A DNA stretch of 64,000 nt from Microstegium vimineum (GCA_022036555.1 CM039137.1:5371034-5435033), one strand, 5' to 3'. Shown: positions 25,001-37,108, numbered from the stretch's first letter. Program-made: numbers and translations. Notes: a model not told the origin generated them from the letters alone.

Positions 25001-25381
25001 AGCTTCATTTGAGGTGAAGTCCACTAGGTAGAGATTGTTGTGCCGAAACCCTTTGAATATCAATGATGAATCTTCAATCTTGGATACAACTACCTCATTT
25101 GGAGTGAAGAGACATTGGAAACCAAGATCACATAGTTGTCCTACTGATAGCAAGTTGAAGCTCAATGATTGTACTAGCAAGACATTTGATATTGATTGAT
25201 CATTTAAGATTGCCACTTTGCCTAGACCTTGCACTTTGCCTTTTGAATTGTCCCCAAAGGTAATCTTGTCTTGCCCTTCACAATCTTCCTCAAGTGTGGT
25301 GAACATCCGGGAGTCACCGGTCATATGTTGAGTGCATCCACTATCAATCACCCAATGACTTCCACCGGTCTTGTAGTTCAC
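22040..25381 (-). pseudogene. Pol of element B: protease, integrase, reverse transcriptase, RNase H
   Basis: In order on the minus strand: protease with WVIDSGCTQHM (25381 side), the GAG-pre-integrase zinc motif (H-x-H and C-x2-C around WHRRLAHVG and CSACQAGK), integrase core with MDLFGPI, RSDNGTEF and PQQNGVVERKNR, reverse transcriptase (KWVFRNK, QMDVKSAFLNG, YVDDIIF), and RNase H/tail (CDNESAVKLA, HIDIRHHFLRD). Frame changes near 24260 and 22940 and a break near 22360-22420 separate the parts. All domains are recognisable, so decay is mild. Confidence 0.85.
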
Positions 25382-25402
25382 CTACACACAAGCAACTTGG
25401 AG

Positions 25403-25800
25403 TTAAGCTTGTTGTTTGGGGACCCACACTTGGCGAGGTCCCATAGCCTTGTCCACCAACTCCTTAGCAACCCATAGCACTTTGGGCTTGTTCTTCATCT
25501 TGGGACCGAGAAATACAACTTGAGATCTACCCTTGGAGTCCTTGTTGATGATGAAGTGTGCATCATGAGCGAAAGGCCTTATGTGCTTGGGCAAGGTCTT
25601 GGGAGGTGGAGTCTTGCATTGGGATTGAAAGTGACCCTCTTGACCACATCCAAAGCACTTCTTGGGCTTGGGCTTTGGTGTGTCATAGTTGTTCCTCATG
25701 GCCTTGTTCTTGTAGTAGTTCATTGCTTCCATCTTGACTTTGGCCTTCATGAGTTGGTTCTCCTTGAACCCAATACCGGCCTTGTTCTTGTAGTAGTTCA
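25403..25800 (-). pseudogene. Gag C-terminal remnant of element B
   Basis: Holds an intact CX2CX4HX4C zinc knuckle (CFGCGQEGHFQSQC) and a Lys-rich segment in which MNYYKNKA occurs twice. Everything N-terminal is missing: at about 25801 the sequence jumps straight into the middle of the LTR. Confidence 0.78.
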
Positions 25801-25801
25801 T

Positions 25802-26460
25802 CCCAGCGTCCGACGCTACACTCTGTCTTGGGCTGAAAAACACCCTCTCTGAAAGGTCGACGGACGCTCTTCCAAGCGTCCGACGGACCCTGAAAAACTT
25901 AGCCAGAAAAACATCTCCACTGGAAGGTCGACGGACGCTGTGGACTCAACCACCCAGCGTCCGACGCCTTTGTCCGACGCGACGGACAGCGTCCGACGCC
26001 TCCGTCAGGAGCGTCCGACGCCCAGAAAACAGTTCTATCAACTTCGTTTTTCGTCGCGATGAATATGAAAGTTGTTCTAGGCTATCTTACGGTCAACGTA
26101 GGCTTGCTTAGAGCTAAGGAAGTCAAGTGTGCACCACACCTAAGTCATGAAGCTTTTCTAAGTCAAGCTACTAGTCTCAACCTCTCTTAATAGTACGGTC
26201 AAAGATAAAACGAGAAGCCCTATCTATTTCTAAGTGCCCTTCATCACCTTATGGCACTTAGCCTATCATTCTAGGGTCTTCATCATGTCTCCTTGAAATC
26301 CGAAACGATATCCATCTTGGGGGCTAAGTGATGACTATAAATGCCCATTCTTGTTAATCACTATGGCTAAGCTACGCATAGCCTCTGCAAAACACACATT
26401 AGCCATAATAATCTCTAATTGTCGTTAATCACCGAAACCAACTAGGGCCATGATTCTTCA
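25802..26460 (-). repeat. 5' LTR remnant of element B (about 659 bp)
   Basis: Aligns with 16710-17358 of the 3' LTR, with about 17 substitutions, a 9-10 bp indel and a one-base indel. The remaining roughly 920 bp of LTR, on the side facing the primer site, is absent. The junction falls at TTCATCCCAGCG against GCTCATCCCAGCG, a few shared bases. Confidence 0.85.
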
Positions 26461-27405
26461 CAAACCTCCACCCAAACATCTGCAGAAGAAAGATTCTGCC
26501 GATACCGATGAAGCACTGGTGGTGGACAAGGAGTACAACTCCTGGGTAGCGAAGGACCAACAAGTCCTCAGCTATCTTCTTGTTTCCCTGTAACAGGAAA
26601 TTCTTCAGCAAGTCTCCACTGCGATGACGACGGCCGAGGCTTGGGCTGCGATCGAGACATTCTTTGCCTCGCAATCTCGCGCCCGTATGATCACCACCAG
26701 GATGGCCCTTGCGACAGCATCCAAGGGGTCATCAACCATTGCTGAGTACTACACCAAGATGCGATCTCTTGTCGATGAGATGGCTTCTGTCGGACGCCGA
26801 CTGGAAGATGAAGAGATGATGTCATACGTCTTAACAGGCCTCGACGACACCTTCGACTCCGTCGTGACCTCCGTCGCCAACAAAGCTCAGCCCATCTCCC
26901 TTGGGAGCTCTACACTCAGTTGATCGCCCACGAGCAACGTCTCGAGGTGCGAAGCGGGGGCTCACAGTCCTCTGCAAATCTGGCGTCCCGTGGCGGACGC
27001 AATGGCAACAACCGTGGTGGCCGCGGTAGTGGCAAGCAGAGAGGAGGCCGCACTAATGGCGGCAACACCTCCAACCGGACCAGCTCCTTCCAAGCTGGCC
27101 TCTACTGCCAAGTTTGTGGCAAGGAGGGACACCCTGCCTTCAGATACTACAAACGATATGATGAGAGGTTCCAAGGTGGCGGAGCACCACAACAGAAGTC
27201 GGCCTCCAATGTGACATCATCATATGGAGTGGATACAAATTGGTACATGGACTCCGGCGCCACCGATCATATTACCAGCGACCTCGACAAGCTCTCCGTC
27301 CGCGACAAATACTGTGGTGGGGAGTACGTTCATGTTGCCAACGGGTCAGGTATGGGTATTTCACATGTTGGTCATGGTTTTGTGCAGTCCTCCCCTTCAC
27401 ATTGA
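26461..27405 (+). pseudogene. Gag and start of protease of element A
   Basis: Continues gag after the nested element: a helical gag core (TTAEAWAAIETFF, SRARMITTRMAL, SSTIAEYYTKM, LTGLDDTFDSVV), a Gly/Arg/Asn-rich linker, and a zinc knuckle CQVCGKEGHPAFRY. There the last cysteine of CX2CX4HX4C is Tyr. The protease start WYMDSGATDH follows. A stop near 26591 and a frame change near 26920 break it. Confidence 0.8.
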
Positions 27406-28058
27406 ATCCATCTGCGCAATATTCTTCATGTTCCTGATGCTAGTAAAAGTCTAGTTTCTGTAAATTGTATAACTCATGATAATCGTGCTTTTGTTGAATT
27501 CCATCCTGATCGGTTTTTTATAAAGGAGGCGGCGACGAAGAAAACTCTCCTCATGGGCAAGGCTGAAGGAGGTCTTTATCCCATCAAACCATCCATGCAT
27601 AGTCAGTCATCCACATCATCCAATAAACAAGCTCTCGGCGCAATAAAACCCTCTTCGTCTACTTGGCATAGTCGGCTATGGCATGCTTCTTCTTCTGTTA
27701 TTCGCACTAGTTGAAATACTAGTAGATTTTGGAAAAGGTAACTGGTGACTTTTGCCTTGTTGGCAGGCATTGCACACATGACTCTTGTTTATATCTTTAA
27801 CAGAAGACAACTTATGACGACTCTGCTCCTACATCAGTTGGTCGTTTCACCTATTATGTTAGCTTTATTGATGATTATTCAAAATTCACTTGGATCTATC
27901 TGATTCGTCAAAAATCCGAAGTCTTTAAATGCTTTCAGGATTTCCAAAATTTAGTTGAGAGACAATTTGATAGAAAAATTCGAGTTGTTCAGTCTGATTG
28001 GCGAGGGGAGTATCAATCCTTAAATTCCTTTTTTAAACGTGTTGTCATTCACCACTAC
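27406..28058 (+). pseudogene. Protease end and integrase N-terminal part of element A, decayed
   Basis: Scattered matches only: LWHRL/LWHA-type residues near 27680 and an integrase-core-like stretch (FTYYVSFIDDYSKF-type reading near 27850-27900), with several frame changes and losses in between. The larger open frame starts at 28059. Confidence 0.6.
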
Positions 28059-30332
28059 GTGTCGTGTCCTCATACCCACCAACAAAATGGCGCCGCTGAA
28101 CACAAACATAGGCATATAGTCGAGATGGGAATTACCTTACTCGCGCATGCTTCCATGCCTCTCAAGTTTTGGGACGAAGCATTCCAAACAGCAGTCTTTC
28201 TGATCAATCGATTGCCATCTAAAGTCATCGACCATGATACTCCCCTTCATCGTCTCTATGGCCAAGAGCCCGAGTATAACTTTCTTCGTACTTTCGGCTG
28301 CGCCGTTTGGCCCAATCTCCGTGCCTATAATACAAGAAAGCTACAATTTCGCTCCAAACGTTGTGTTTTTGTGGGCTATAACACATCCCACAAAGGTTTC
28401 AAATGCTTAGATCCAAGTGAAGGGAGAATCTATATATCTAGGGACGTCGTGTTTGATGAAACAGTCTTCCCATTTGAAACTCTTCATTCTAATGCCGGTG
28501 CATGGCTTCGCGCTGAACTTGAAGTCCTCCCTGATATTCTCCTTAATCCTTCTATGATTTTTGGGGATGCCAAAATACATGATCAGCATGATGATTATCC
28601 TAACCGATCTAATGTTGGCTCTAGCACTTGTGTCTCCTTGCAGGAATTAAATCAAGATTCAGCAGCCCCTGATGCCTCCGGCAGTGAAAACGACGCAGTT
28701 TTGCGGGTTCCAGTTCGTCATCTCATGTGTCGTGGCGTGGGGAACATCACTGACTCTCATGCTGATCCACCTCCTGCTGGACCGCCTGCCACCGATCCTG
28801 GATCGCCTTCGGGATCAGCGACGATAACTGCGGTGCTCCCCCTGCCGACGCTAGCAGTGGCTTTGCCGCATACGGGATCCTCTGCGCCGCCTTCTCCTCC
28901 AACTAGGTCGCCAACCAGCCGTGCGGCGGCACAACACGATCCGGCCCCGGTCCCCGAGGTTGCTCCTCCTGCGGGATCTGATGCGGATGCTGGTAGATCC
29001 GGTGTGGGCGCAGAGGTTGTGGCTCATCATATTCCAGCTGCTTCCCAACCAGACCTGTCCACACAACAACGTCCTACTAAACGAGCTCAGCACGACATTG
29101 TGAAGCCGAAGCAATACACAGATGGCACGGTGCGTTGGGGGATGACAACTGCGTCTACTCCAGAGGAGCCCACGTCTCTTCAAGAAGCGTTTGCAGATTC
29201 CAAATGGGTCTCGGCAATGAATACAAAACACCTTGCTTTGCTCAGAAACAACACTTGGCATTTGGTTCCTCCTCCCAGAGGCAAGAATGTGATCAGGTGC
29301 AAATGGGTGTATAAGGTTAAGCGAAGAGCAGATGGTTCTATTGATCGTTATAAAGCTCGGTTAGTTGCAAAAGGTTTTAAGCAACAATATGACATTGATT
29401 ATGAAGAAACTTTCAGTCATGTAGTCAAGGCAGCGACCATCCGTCTAATTCTGTCAGTTGCCATGACTAAGGGGTGGTCATTACGCCAGCTTGATGTTCA
29501 AAATGCGTTCCTTCACGTTGTTCTTGATGAAGAGGTATATATGCATCATCCTCCGGGCTATGAAGACAAAGATCACCCTCGGTATGTTTGCAAGCTAGAC
29601 AAAGCACTGCATGGATTAAAACAGGCTCCTCGAGCCTGGTATGCTCGTCTATGTGCTAAGTTACAGTTCCTGGGTTTTACACCATCCAAAGCAGATACTT
29701 CATTGTTCTATTTTAATGTAGGAAGTTGTAGTGTGTTTATTTTGGTTTATGTAGATGATATAATTGTGGCCAGTTCTTCTACGGACGCAACAAAGACTCT
29801 ACTCCGGAACCTACAACAAGAATTTGCACTAAACGATCTTGGAGACCTACACTATTTCTTGGGAATAGAAGTCAAGAGGGCTAGAGAAGGATTGATTCTC
29901 TCCCAACAGAGGTATGCTGCAGATACCCTATCACGATCAGTGATGAGCCGATGCAAAGAAATTGATACTCCATTGTTAAGCACAGAGAAGTTGAGTGCTT
30001 ATGAGGGCGCTGCACTAGGACCAAGCGATGCCACTAAGTACAAAAGCGTAGTTGGAGCACTTCAGTACTTAACATTGACTCGGCCTGATCTATGCTTTGT
30101 CGTGAACAAAGTATGTCAATATCTTCATGCACCGATTATAACTCACTGGAGTGCTGTCAAACGCATCCTCAGATATGTCAAAGGTACATTGAATCTTGGA
30201 CTGCGAATTGGCCATTCAAAAACCATGGTGGTAAGTACCTTTTCAGATGTAGATTGGACTGACTGTGTCGATGACAGAAGGTGGCTTTGCAGTGTTTCTT
30301 GGCGAGAATCTATTTCATCTCGCTCCGTATAG
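28059..30332 (+). pseudogene. Integrase end, reverse transcriptase and partial RNase H of element A
   Basis: Long open frame of 757 codons. It begins in the integrase core (HQQNGAAEHKHRH, FWDEAFQTAVFLINRLPS), passes a Pro/Ala-rich linker, then reverse transcriptase (CKWVYKVKR, QLDVQNAFLH, ALHGLKQAPRAWY, YVDDIIVAS) and the tether (TRPDLCFVVN, ILRYVKGTLNLGL). RNase H breaks off after its first strand near 30290-30325. The open length shows little decay in this part, but the missing RNase H end and LTR preclude activity. Confidence 0.85.
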
Positions 30333-30827
30333 TATTGTCATTGTCGTGTACTAGCACTCTAGAGTCCACTCTCCAGAAGACCACAGAATACGTTCGGTAC
30401 GTGGCAACAAGGAAGCAGACGTATGCTTGCGCTGATGAAACAGTGGATGGCTGGCTCGTCTTTTGAGACTGCTAGCTATAAATAGCCCGCCGAGAAGCCC
30501 GTAGTCGTGTAGTAGAGGAAACGCCGAAACGGACAAGTAGACCGTATTTCAGCAGTAGTACTATGAATGACTTGCTATTCGAGTTCCTTTTTCTTTCTTT
30601 TATTAGAAAATGTCGAGCCCATGAAAGTGCAGGTATTCTGAAATCTGAACCGATCCAATGCTCGCAGTGTTGCCAGACAGTGTAGTATGCTGTACTTCTC
30701 CTTGTACTTGCATCTCCATTAGCACCAGCCGCGGACTTTCAGTTTGTCCGCAAGTGGAAGTCCCAAGTTTAGCAGCAGACCCGACTCCAGGAGAAGGAGG
30801 AGAGGAGAGCTGCTATTTTTGGCGAAC

Positions 30828-30858
<31 letters not shown>

Positions 30859-31360
30859 ACTTTTAAGCTTCACCGCAGCCTTTACCAGTGAATCACCAGA
30901 GAGAGCGCGGTGCCTGCCGGTGCGCGCGGCAGGGAACCCAGCCATCCGTCAAATCCAAGCATCACCAAGTCCCGAGCCCAAGCGCAGCAGCCAGTAGCCA
31001 GCACTGGGCGGCGGGCGGGCGGGCGAGCGACCCCGGGAAACCAGAGCGCAGTGCAGGCAGCAAGCAGCATCCCGCCCCGCCTCGGTTGAGTTCAAAACAA
31101 GGAGAGCTATTTGTCTCGGCGCCCACAGGGAATCCCGATGCGCGGAGGAGGTTGAAACGCATGCACTGCTGCCAGCCCGCGCCTCCCACCCGGCGCTTGC
31201 CACCTCGCGCCCGCGCGGTTGGCCGCGCCTGCGCGCCCGCGGCCTCGCCCCGGCGGGGCGTTTGCGTTTGCCTTCCCCCACCTGCACCCATTTCAGAGCC
31301 CGCCCGCCACTTGTCACCGCGCGCCCCCGCCTCCGCGTCTCCGCCCGCCAGCCCCATCCG
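30326..31360. other. Region between element A and the FUS3 gene
   Basis: No gene supported. Includes a TATAAATAG word at about 30477, a 30-base C tract (30829-30858) and, from 30860, increasingly GC-rich DNA that is probably the distal FUS3 promoter. The open frames at 30888-31400 on both strands look like GC-driven artefacts. Confidence 0.5.
30829..30858. repeat. C homopolymer, 30 bases
   Basis: Uninterrupted C run between GGCGAACA and ACTTTTAAGC. The true length is uncertain. Confidence 0.8.
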
Positions 31361-31369
31361 GCTATAAAA
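31361..31369 (+). promoter_or_regulatory. TATA box of the FUS3/LFL1 gene
   Basis: CTATAAAAG in CATCCGGCTATAAAAGCCGC, about 105 bp upstream of the start codon at 31473. A GC- and CT-rich 5' leader follows. Confidence 0.7.
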
Positions 31370-31472
31370 GCCGCGCGCGCTCCAACCCTAGACGACGCCG
31401 TCGTCGCCGCCGCCGCCGCGCGCCTCCTAGCTCCTTCCTTCTTTCTCCGCTGGTCGTTCCACACCGGCATAT

Positions 31473-34400
31473 ATGGCCGGCGTTAGCAAGCGCCGCACCA
31501 CCTCCCCGGTCTCCACCTCCTCTTCCTCCGGTGACGTCTTGCCGCAGCGGATCACCCGGAAGCGCAGGTCCGTCCGCCGCGGGCCCCGGAGGCCGTCGTC
31601 GGCGCCTCGACCTGTGAGTGCCTGCCTGCCTGCCTCGGAATTCACGGTCTCCTGCTGCTGCTGTTGCGGTTTATATGCGCCGTGCGCGACGCGATGGTGG
31701 GCCGTCGTGGTGGGTAGGTGCGGTGGTGGGCTGGAGGCCTGGAAAAAAAGTTCGGTGAGGACCATCCTATCAGAACGTGGTGGAGATTGTTTGGTTTATA
31801 TGTGAGGTCATCGTGTTATTATAACCACACATATACCCATCGTATTTGTCACATGGTTCACTCTTCAGCTACATATCCTCACCGTGCTGTGATGAGGATC
31901 ATCACTACGCAATTTGTTTCCGGAGGGCTAGGGGGAGGAGAGTGACGATCCCCTCGTCCCGATTTTCAAATTTGGAACTCTGGTCCGTACGATCGCTGAT
32001 TGATTAGTGGATCGTTGTTTACTCTGGATTCCACCATCAATTTGGGCGATCTATTGTGTGTTTGATTACCATGGTATAGGTGTCGTCATCCATTGTTGGA
32101 CATGTAAGTTGTAGATGCTTGCATTAACGGCGGAGGGGCATAATTTTGGTTGCTTATTTGTTGATTTCGTAGTAGTGATGATATCTCACCTTGAGTGTGG
32201 TTTGGGTGGTAGTAAAATTTGCAATCACCCAGGTTTTCGGGTCAATTGGACTTTGATTTTGCAGTTCGTCGATCGTGTACATCAGACGTGGCACAATGCT
32301 ACTTTCTTGTCACCAACTCACCATGTAGGCCTTGTATTGCCATTTCAGGGCGATAACTGAGGGATTGCAAGAGCATAATTTGGTAGCTAATGTGTGATTG
32401 TTTTGGTCTTCCCAATGGTGTCTGTTTTTGGAAGGATTTGTTTTGAGCAAGCTTGTTGGCAGGATGAGTGTAACATTAATTTTTTTAAGAAAAAACAGAG
32501 TCATTGTTGCCTTGTTGGTTGGAGTTGTCAGTTTACATGTATGTGTTCTCACGAGTGTGCTGCAACCCATAATTGGTAGGAATTGGCTGTACCAACGTGA
32601 ATTAACAACACTGGAACTCTTAAAGTGACCGAACCATACTACCTGTATCTTACAAGTAACTGATATATTATATGTCATGGACCAGTATTGTGATGGGCTG
32701 CACTTGGCCTGGCCACCATCTGGTACTGATGAGGCTCATTGAGCTTGGTGTTCTTGACCCTCACTGGTCATGGAACCTTCCATTTAAGCAAAATACAGTA
32801 GGTCTACTGATAGAACCCACTACTTCTCCAGCCTCCGGCACTGGGTCTGCCCCCCCCCCCCCCCCCCCCCCCCTTTTTTTTTTTTGATAGTGTGAGATCT
32901 CTTTCATGAAAAAGATGGGAGTTTTCTGCTGTGTTCTTGAAAAGGATCAGAAGATGTGTGATCTATGTGCAAATTAGAAGAAATTAAGTTTTTGGCAGTA
33001 CCATTGCGTATTTTTGCATGAACAGTAGAATGATTGTCTGCTTTGTAATCATATGGACATGTTATTAATCTGATTATATATGCTAGAAGGAAAATTAGTG
33101 AAATTGGTTGCAAATACAGATAGAGTATTGCAAATAGCTTCCTTCCAATGTGAAAACTGTTGGGTTTTTTTCCCTTCTTCCAGACTAGTCCATAAAATTA
33201 TACATGTGCCATATGCTTGGTCTCTGAATGCATTTATCTTCTGATGCAGATAAATGAACTGGACTTGAATTCAGCTGCTCTTGATCCGGATGTAAGGTTA
33301 TGCAGAAAACTAGAGTAATTATTACTTTTTAGAAAACAAAGAGTTATGAGAATATAGTCTGTTCTTCTGGGTTAAGAGATTCTACAATGTTTGTGTAGCA
33401 TTATGCTACAGGATTGAGAGTTCTTCTTCAGAAGGAGCTCCGAAATAGCGATGTAAGCCAGCTTGGGAGAATTGTTCTCCCAAAGGTCAGTTACTAATGC
33501 AATTAAATTTTATTTTCAAAAGTTCCTCTCCAAAACAATTGATGCCTGTTAATGTTGAATGGATTGGCTGGTTGGTGTTGTTGTTGTGTTGTGTGTTCGT
33601 TTTGTATTTCTCCTTCTTTATTAATACAAAGACTGGCAGTTATCCTGCCAGATTCTCTTCAAAAAAATAATGTGGGATGGATTCTGCAGAAGGAGGCGGA
33701 GTCTTACCTCCCTATGCTGATGGCAAAGGATGGAAAGAGTTTATGTATGCATGACTTGCTAAATGCACGACTGTGGACCTTCAAGTATAGGTGCGAGCTT
33801 GTGAATTATTTGGCTCTAATGCTTGTTGCATTGAGTACACCGAATCATTATATTTGCTAAACTTACTTAGGAAGAATACAATGTTATGCTGCCAAGAATA
33901 TTAAAGAACAATCTGTGGGTATTAGATTAATTAAAAAAGCAACACATTAATCATTTTCATGCTTTATTGTTAATGTTATCTTAGCCTGAGTTAAATGCTA
34001 TCGAAGTTGAGCAAGATATCCAGAAGATGCAAACTGTTGACAAGATTGTGTGGCCTTCTTCTCTGATATTATGCCTCGGGTAATAAGAAACAGTCAATTA
34101 GATCAGATTAGGTCTGTTTTTTACTTAGAGGAGAAAGCGTTAGATCTACATCCTATCGATATGAATCCTTTTGGATATGTTACCAATTATGAGTAACAGA
34201 GTTTTTATGTTCTTCAAGTGAATAAGAAGAAAAATCAGTTATTCTGCATTATTTTTAGTAAGGTCTTGTTGATCCACTAGAGTGACAGATTCCATAATGT
34301 CTAATGCAGATATTGGTTCAACAACAAAAGCAGGATGTATGTGCTTGAAAATACTGGTGAGTAATTTCACTTTTGTAAGGCGTGTTTTGATTTGAAATTG

Positions 34401-35208
34401 CCAAACTCAAACAAGGTTTTTGTTATCAACACTTAATAAAATTATATTCATGTTTAGTGTACAAAAGTTGTACTGTTAGATTCATGCTTCCAAGTGCTTT
34501 TAATATGATGCTGACTTTGCAGCATTATTGCCAATATATTATATCCTAAAAGAAACTAAATGCTTAAACATTCTTACCAAAATACGCCTAACATCAATGG
34601 ACCGAGGGAGTGGTATTTTAAGGTAGTTCTCTTATGTTTTCTGCACCTCTTTAAACATTTCAGGAGATTATGTAAAAGCTCATGACCTTCAGCAAGGAGA
34701 CTTCATTGTGATATACAAAGACGACGAGAATAACCGCTTTGTACTCACTCATTAGCATTTAACAAACCTGCCCATATTTTTTTTGTCATGCTGCAGCAGG
34801 TGCTTATTACTGTGTGCTGTGTATTTGATGAAGGTCATAGGAGCAAAGAAGGCAGGAGATGAACAGACTGCCACTGTGCCCCAAGTCCATGAACATATAC
34901 ACATCTCTGCCGCACTGCCAGCTCCACAAGCATTCCATGACTATGCAGGCCCCGTTGCAGCAGAAGCCAATATGCTTGCGATCGTGCCACAAGCTGATGA
35001 GATATTCGATGGCATACTGAACTCCCTGCCAGAGATACCAGTAGCGAACGTGAGGTACTCCGACTTCTTCGACCCGTTCGGTGACTCCATGGACATGGCA
35101 AATCCCCTGAGCTCCAATAACCCCTCGGTCAACCTCGCCACGCATTTCCATGACGAGAAGATCGGGAGTTGTTCCTTTCCCTACCCAAAATCTGGGCCTC
35201 TGATGTGA
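31473..35208 (+). CDS. FUS3: B3-domain transcription factor, FUSCA3/LFL1 type, 7 exons
   Basis: Exons 31473-31613, 33250-33291, 33399-33485, 33690-33790, 34310-34356, 34664-34740 and 34834-35208 join in phase into 289 residues with no break. Residues 1-47 are basic (RITRKRRSVRRGPRR). The B3 DNA-binding domain runs from about residue 66 to 170 (LLQKELRNSDVSQLGRIVLP, LPMLMAKDGKSLCMHDLL, LWTFKYR|YWFNNKSRMYVLENTG, QQGDFIVIYKDDENNRF). It matches the FUS3 branch of LEC2/ABI3/FUS3 factors that bind RY elements and control seed maturation; the rice counterpart is LFL1. The C-terminal 100 residues are acidic and hydrophobic (EIFDGILNSLPEIP, YSDFFDPFGDSMDM), like an activation region. Confident. Confidence 0.93.
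31614..33249 (+). other. Intron 1 of FUS3/LFL1
   Basis: 1636 bp, donor GTGAGT and acceptor GATGCAG. Contains a C(24)T(12) tract at about 32850-32885. No coding or mobile element recognised. Long first introns of such regulators can hold control sites, but none is identified here. Confidence 0.7.
32850..32885. repeat. C tract followed by T tract in FUS3 intron 1
   Basis: About 24 C then about 12 T without interruption. Confidence 0.8.
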
Positions 35209-37108
35209 GATCCAGGCAGAAAAACAAACTGCTGGGTCAAACCATCCATCCCCCCTGCATGGAACTCAGAGATCCCCTCGTTGACGCCATTGCTGTACAT
35301 CCAAATAATTGGCGTCCTCATTTTGTATGTTTACTAGTATATGATTGGGTACGCGTGCTGTTTTATATGTGTAGTAAAAGGGTAAACTGAACTGAATATC
35401 AGATGCAACGCTGGGACGAGGCTCTGGTGTTTCTTGCACCTCGTGAATGTGCAGGTACATAAACGAAAGACATCCTGTGCAGTACCTTATTGGTATGATA
35501 TGATAGTAACTTCCATGAACGTGGTTGGGGAGGTTCATCTTAGGTCATTGTTAGGATGTTGTCGTATTCATCCCAGTCTACATGTTTTGAGGTCTTGTTT
35601 GAATGACTATTTATTTACCTCAATCTATATCTATATGTGTTGGGTTGGTTGATATAGAATTTAGTCACCCCAATACACTTGGATCGAGGTGGATACATGA
35701 GCATCAAAGAAAGATTGGTGCTCGGTTACCTGGGTGGAAGGACCGGCCGTTGAACAAAAGTGGAAGGCTACAGTTAGTACAGCCACTCCTATCTTCGATT
35801 CCAACTTACTACATGACTGTATTCAACTTATCCAAATGAGCAGTGAAGAAAATAGATCGAATTTGAAGAAATTTCCTCTGGAAAGGTTTAGAGGATGTAC
35901 AAGGGCATTGCCTGGTCAATTGGAGGAGAAAAAAAATAATATTGATAATGTCATATTATATATATCGAATTAAAATACAACCTCAGTAGATTTTTTCTAT
36001 TCCATTGGAGGGCATATAATTTTTTACTCGATAAATGTATCATAGCCTTTAGTTGTCATGTTCTCAATATCTTAGATATATATAAAGTCCCGTGACTTCT
36101 TTTGATGGCCTATAAAAATATATTTACGAGTAAATATTTATCTTTAATATCTGATCAAAGTCGGCAGGAAGTTTTGCTGTCCTATAAAAAAAATGGTTTG
36201 TCCATTAATAGATATAGAGATACATATAGGTGGTATGCAATGCTAACCCTTTTTTTTTCTCTGTTTCAGCAACTTCTCTCGAATGCACCCGTCACACTCC
36301 AGGCCCTTGTGCTTGTGCACAACTGTGTTCTTGCACATCGGTTTACGAAACCGTAGATGCATGCACGAATGCAGGTTGGGCGGTCTGTTGGCGGAACTGT
36401 GCTCTTAGCAATCCGTGATTAACATCATTTTGCTTGTTTCTTAGCTTGCTACAACACTTGTGTAACACGCCAGCTTAGTTTCTTTGTAAGTTGAATGTGC
36501 TGATCGATCGATTATATCGTTCGGTTTAAGGGCCTGTCACCTGTGTGTGCACAGCTGTTTTCTTGCATGAGAATACCATCAAGCCCGTGTTACTTTCCCC
36601 AATTGCATGAAACGTTGTACCGGCTGGTTAGTGTCCTTTTCTCTCTAACTATATTGAGGCCTGGTCATTGCAGTTCGGCATCTGGTTAGCGTCCTTATCT
36701 TTTAACTCTTTTAAGGCCTGTTCGTTTCAGTTTGGCATCGAAATATATCTCGAACACTGGACGCTTCGGTGTACCGTCACCCAAAACACAAATGCTGCGT
36801 GCTCGTCTAAACACAAAAAAACATAATAAAAGAACTAAAAATATATAAAAACTTTTTTTAACAGAACTGGCAGGTGCAGTGCGTTTTCACAGGATGGAGA
36901 AAAGGAGACAAAAAATGTGGAAAAAAATCAAAATAAATTGGAAAAACACACAGCTGTAGAGCTACTGGTTATCCTCGTGTGCTAGGCGATGCATCTGTAC
37001 GTCAGTATTCTAGCTGGGTTAGTTACTTGTAGTAGCTGGGTCATCATTCCTTCACGCCTAATTATCTGTGTTCGTTCACGTTCCGATTGCCGCGTGACAG
37101 GTTGACAG
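35209..37108. other. FUS3 3' side and intergenic region
   Basis: 35209-35560 is likely the 3' UTR. A LINE fragment lies at about 35690-35838. 35840-37108 is AT-rich; nothing else is recognised. Confidence 0.5.
35690..35838 (+). pseudogene. LINE reverse-transcriptase fragment
   Basis: Reads KIGARLPGWKDRPLNKSGRL and SSIPTYYMTVFNLSK, which match the segment just after the catalytic core of plant non-LTR (L1-type) reverse transcriptases. Only about 50 codons survive, with no tail or target duplication seen. Confidence 0.7.

Larger units (their letters stand above)
15789..26460 (-). mobile_element. Sirevirus-like Ty1/copia retrotransposon B, nested in element A
   Basis: 10.7 kb on the minus strand with 5-bp target duplications CAAAC at 15784-15788 and 26461-26465. 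In its own direction: 5' LTR remnant (26460 down to about 25802), gag C-terminal remnant, protease, integrase, reverse transcriptase, RNase H (to 22040), a GC-rich spacer, a long second coding region (20562-17842), polypurine tract, and 3' LTR (17358-15789). The large extra region after pol and the long LTRs fit Sirevirus-type (Maximus) elements. A deletion removed the end of the 5' LTR, the primer site and most of gag. I count about 17 substitutions over some 650 aligned LTR bases, so insertion was fairly recent. Confidence 0.85.
15452..30325 (+). mobile_element. Ty1/copia retrotransposon A, truncated at its 3' end and split by element B
   Basis: A 5' LTR of about 138 bp (15452-15589, TG...CA) is followed directly by the primer-binding site TGGTATCTAGAGCC. 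The gag reading starts at 15626, stops at 15788 where element B enters, and resumes at 26461. Gag, protease, integrase, reverse transcriptase and part of RNase H follow in the order of Ty1/copia. The reading ends inside RNase H near 30325 and no 3' LTR is found, so the tail is lost. The short LTR and this pol suggest the Ale/Retrofit lineage. Many stops and frameshifts make it inactive. Confidence 0.82.

Noticed and set aside
30888..31470. Open frames of 130-173 codons on both strands upstream of FUS3
   Set aside because: They lie in the GC-rich promoter and 5' leader; the TATA box at 31361 and the B3 gene explain the region better.
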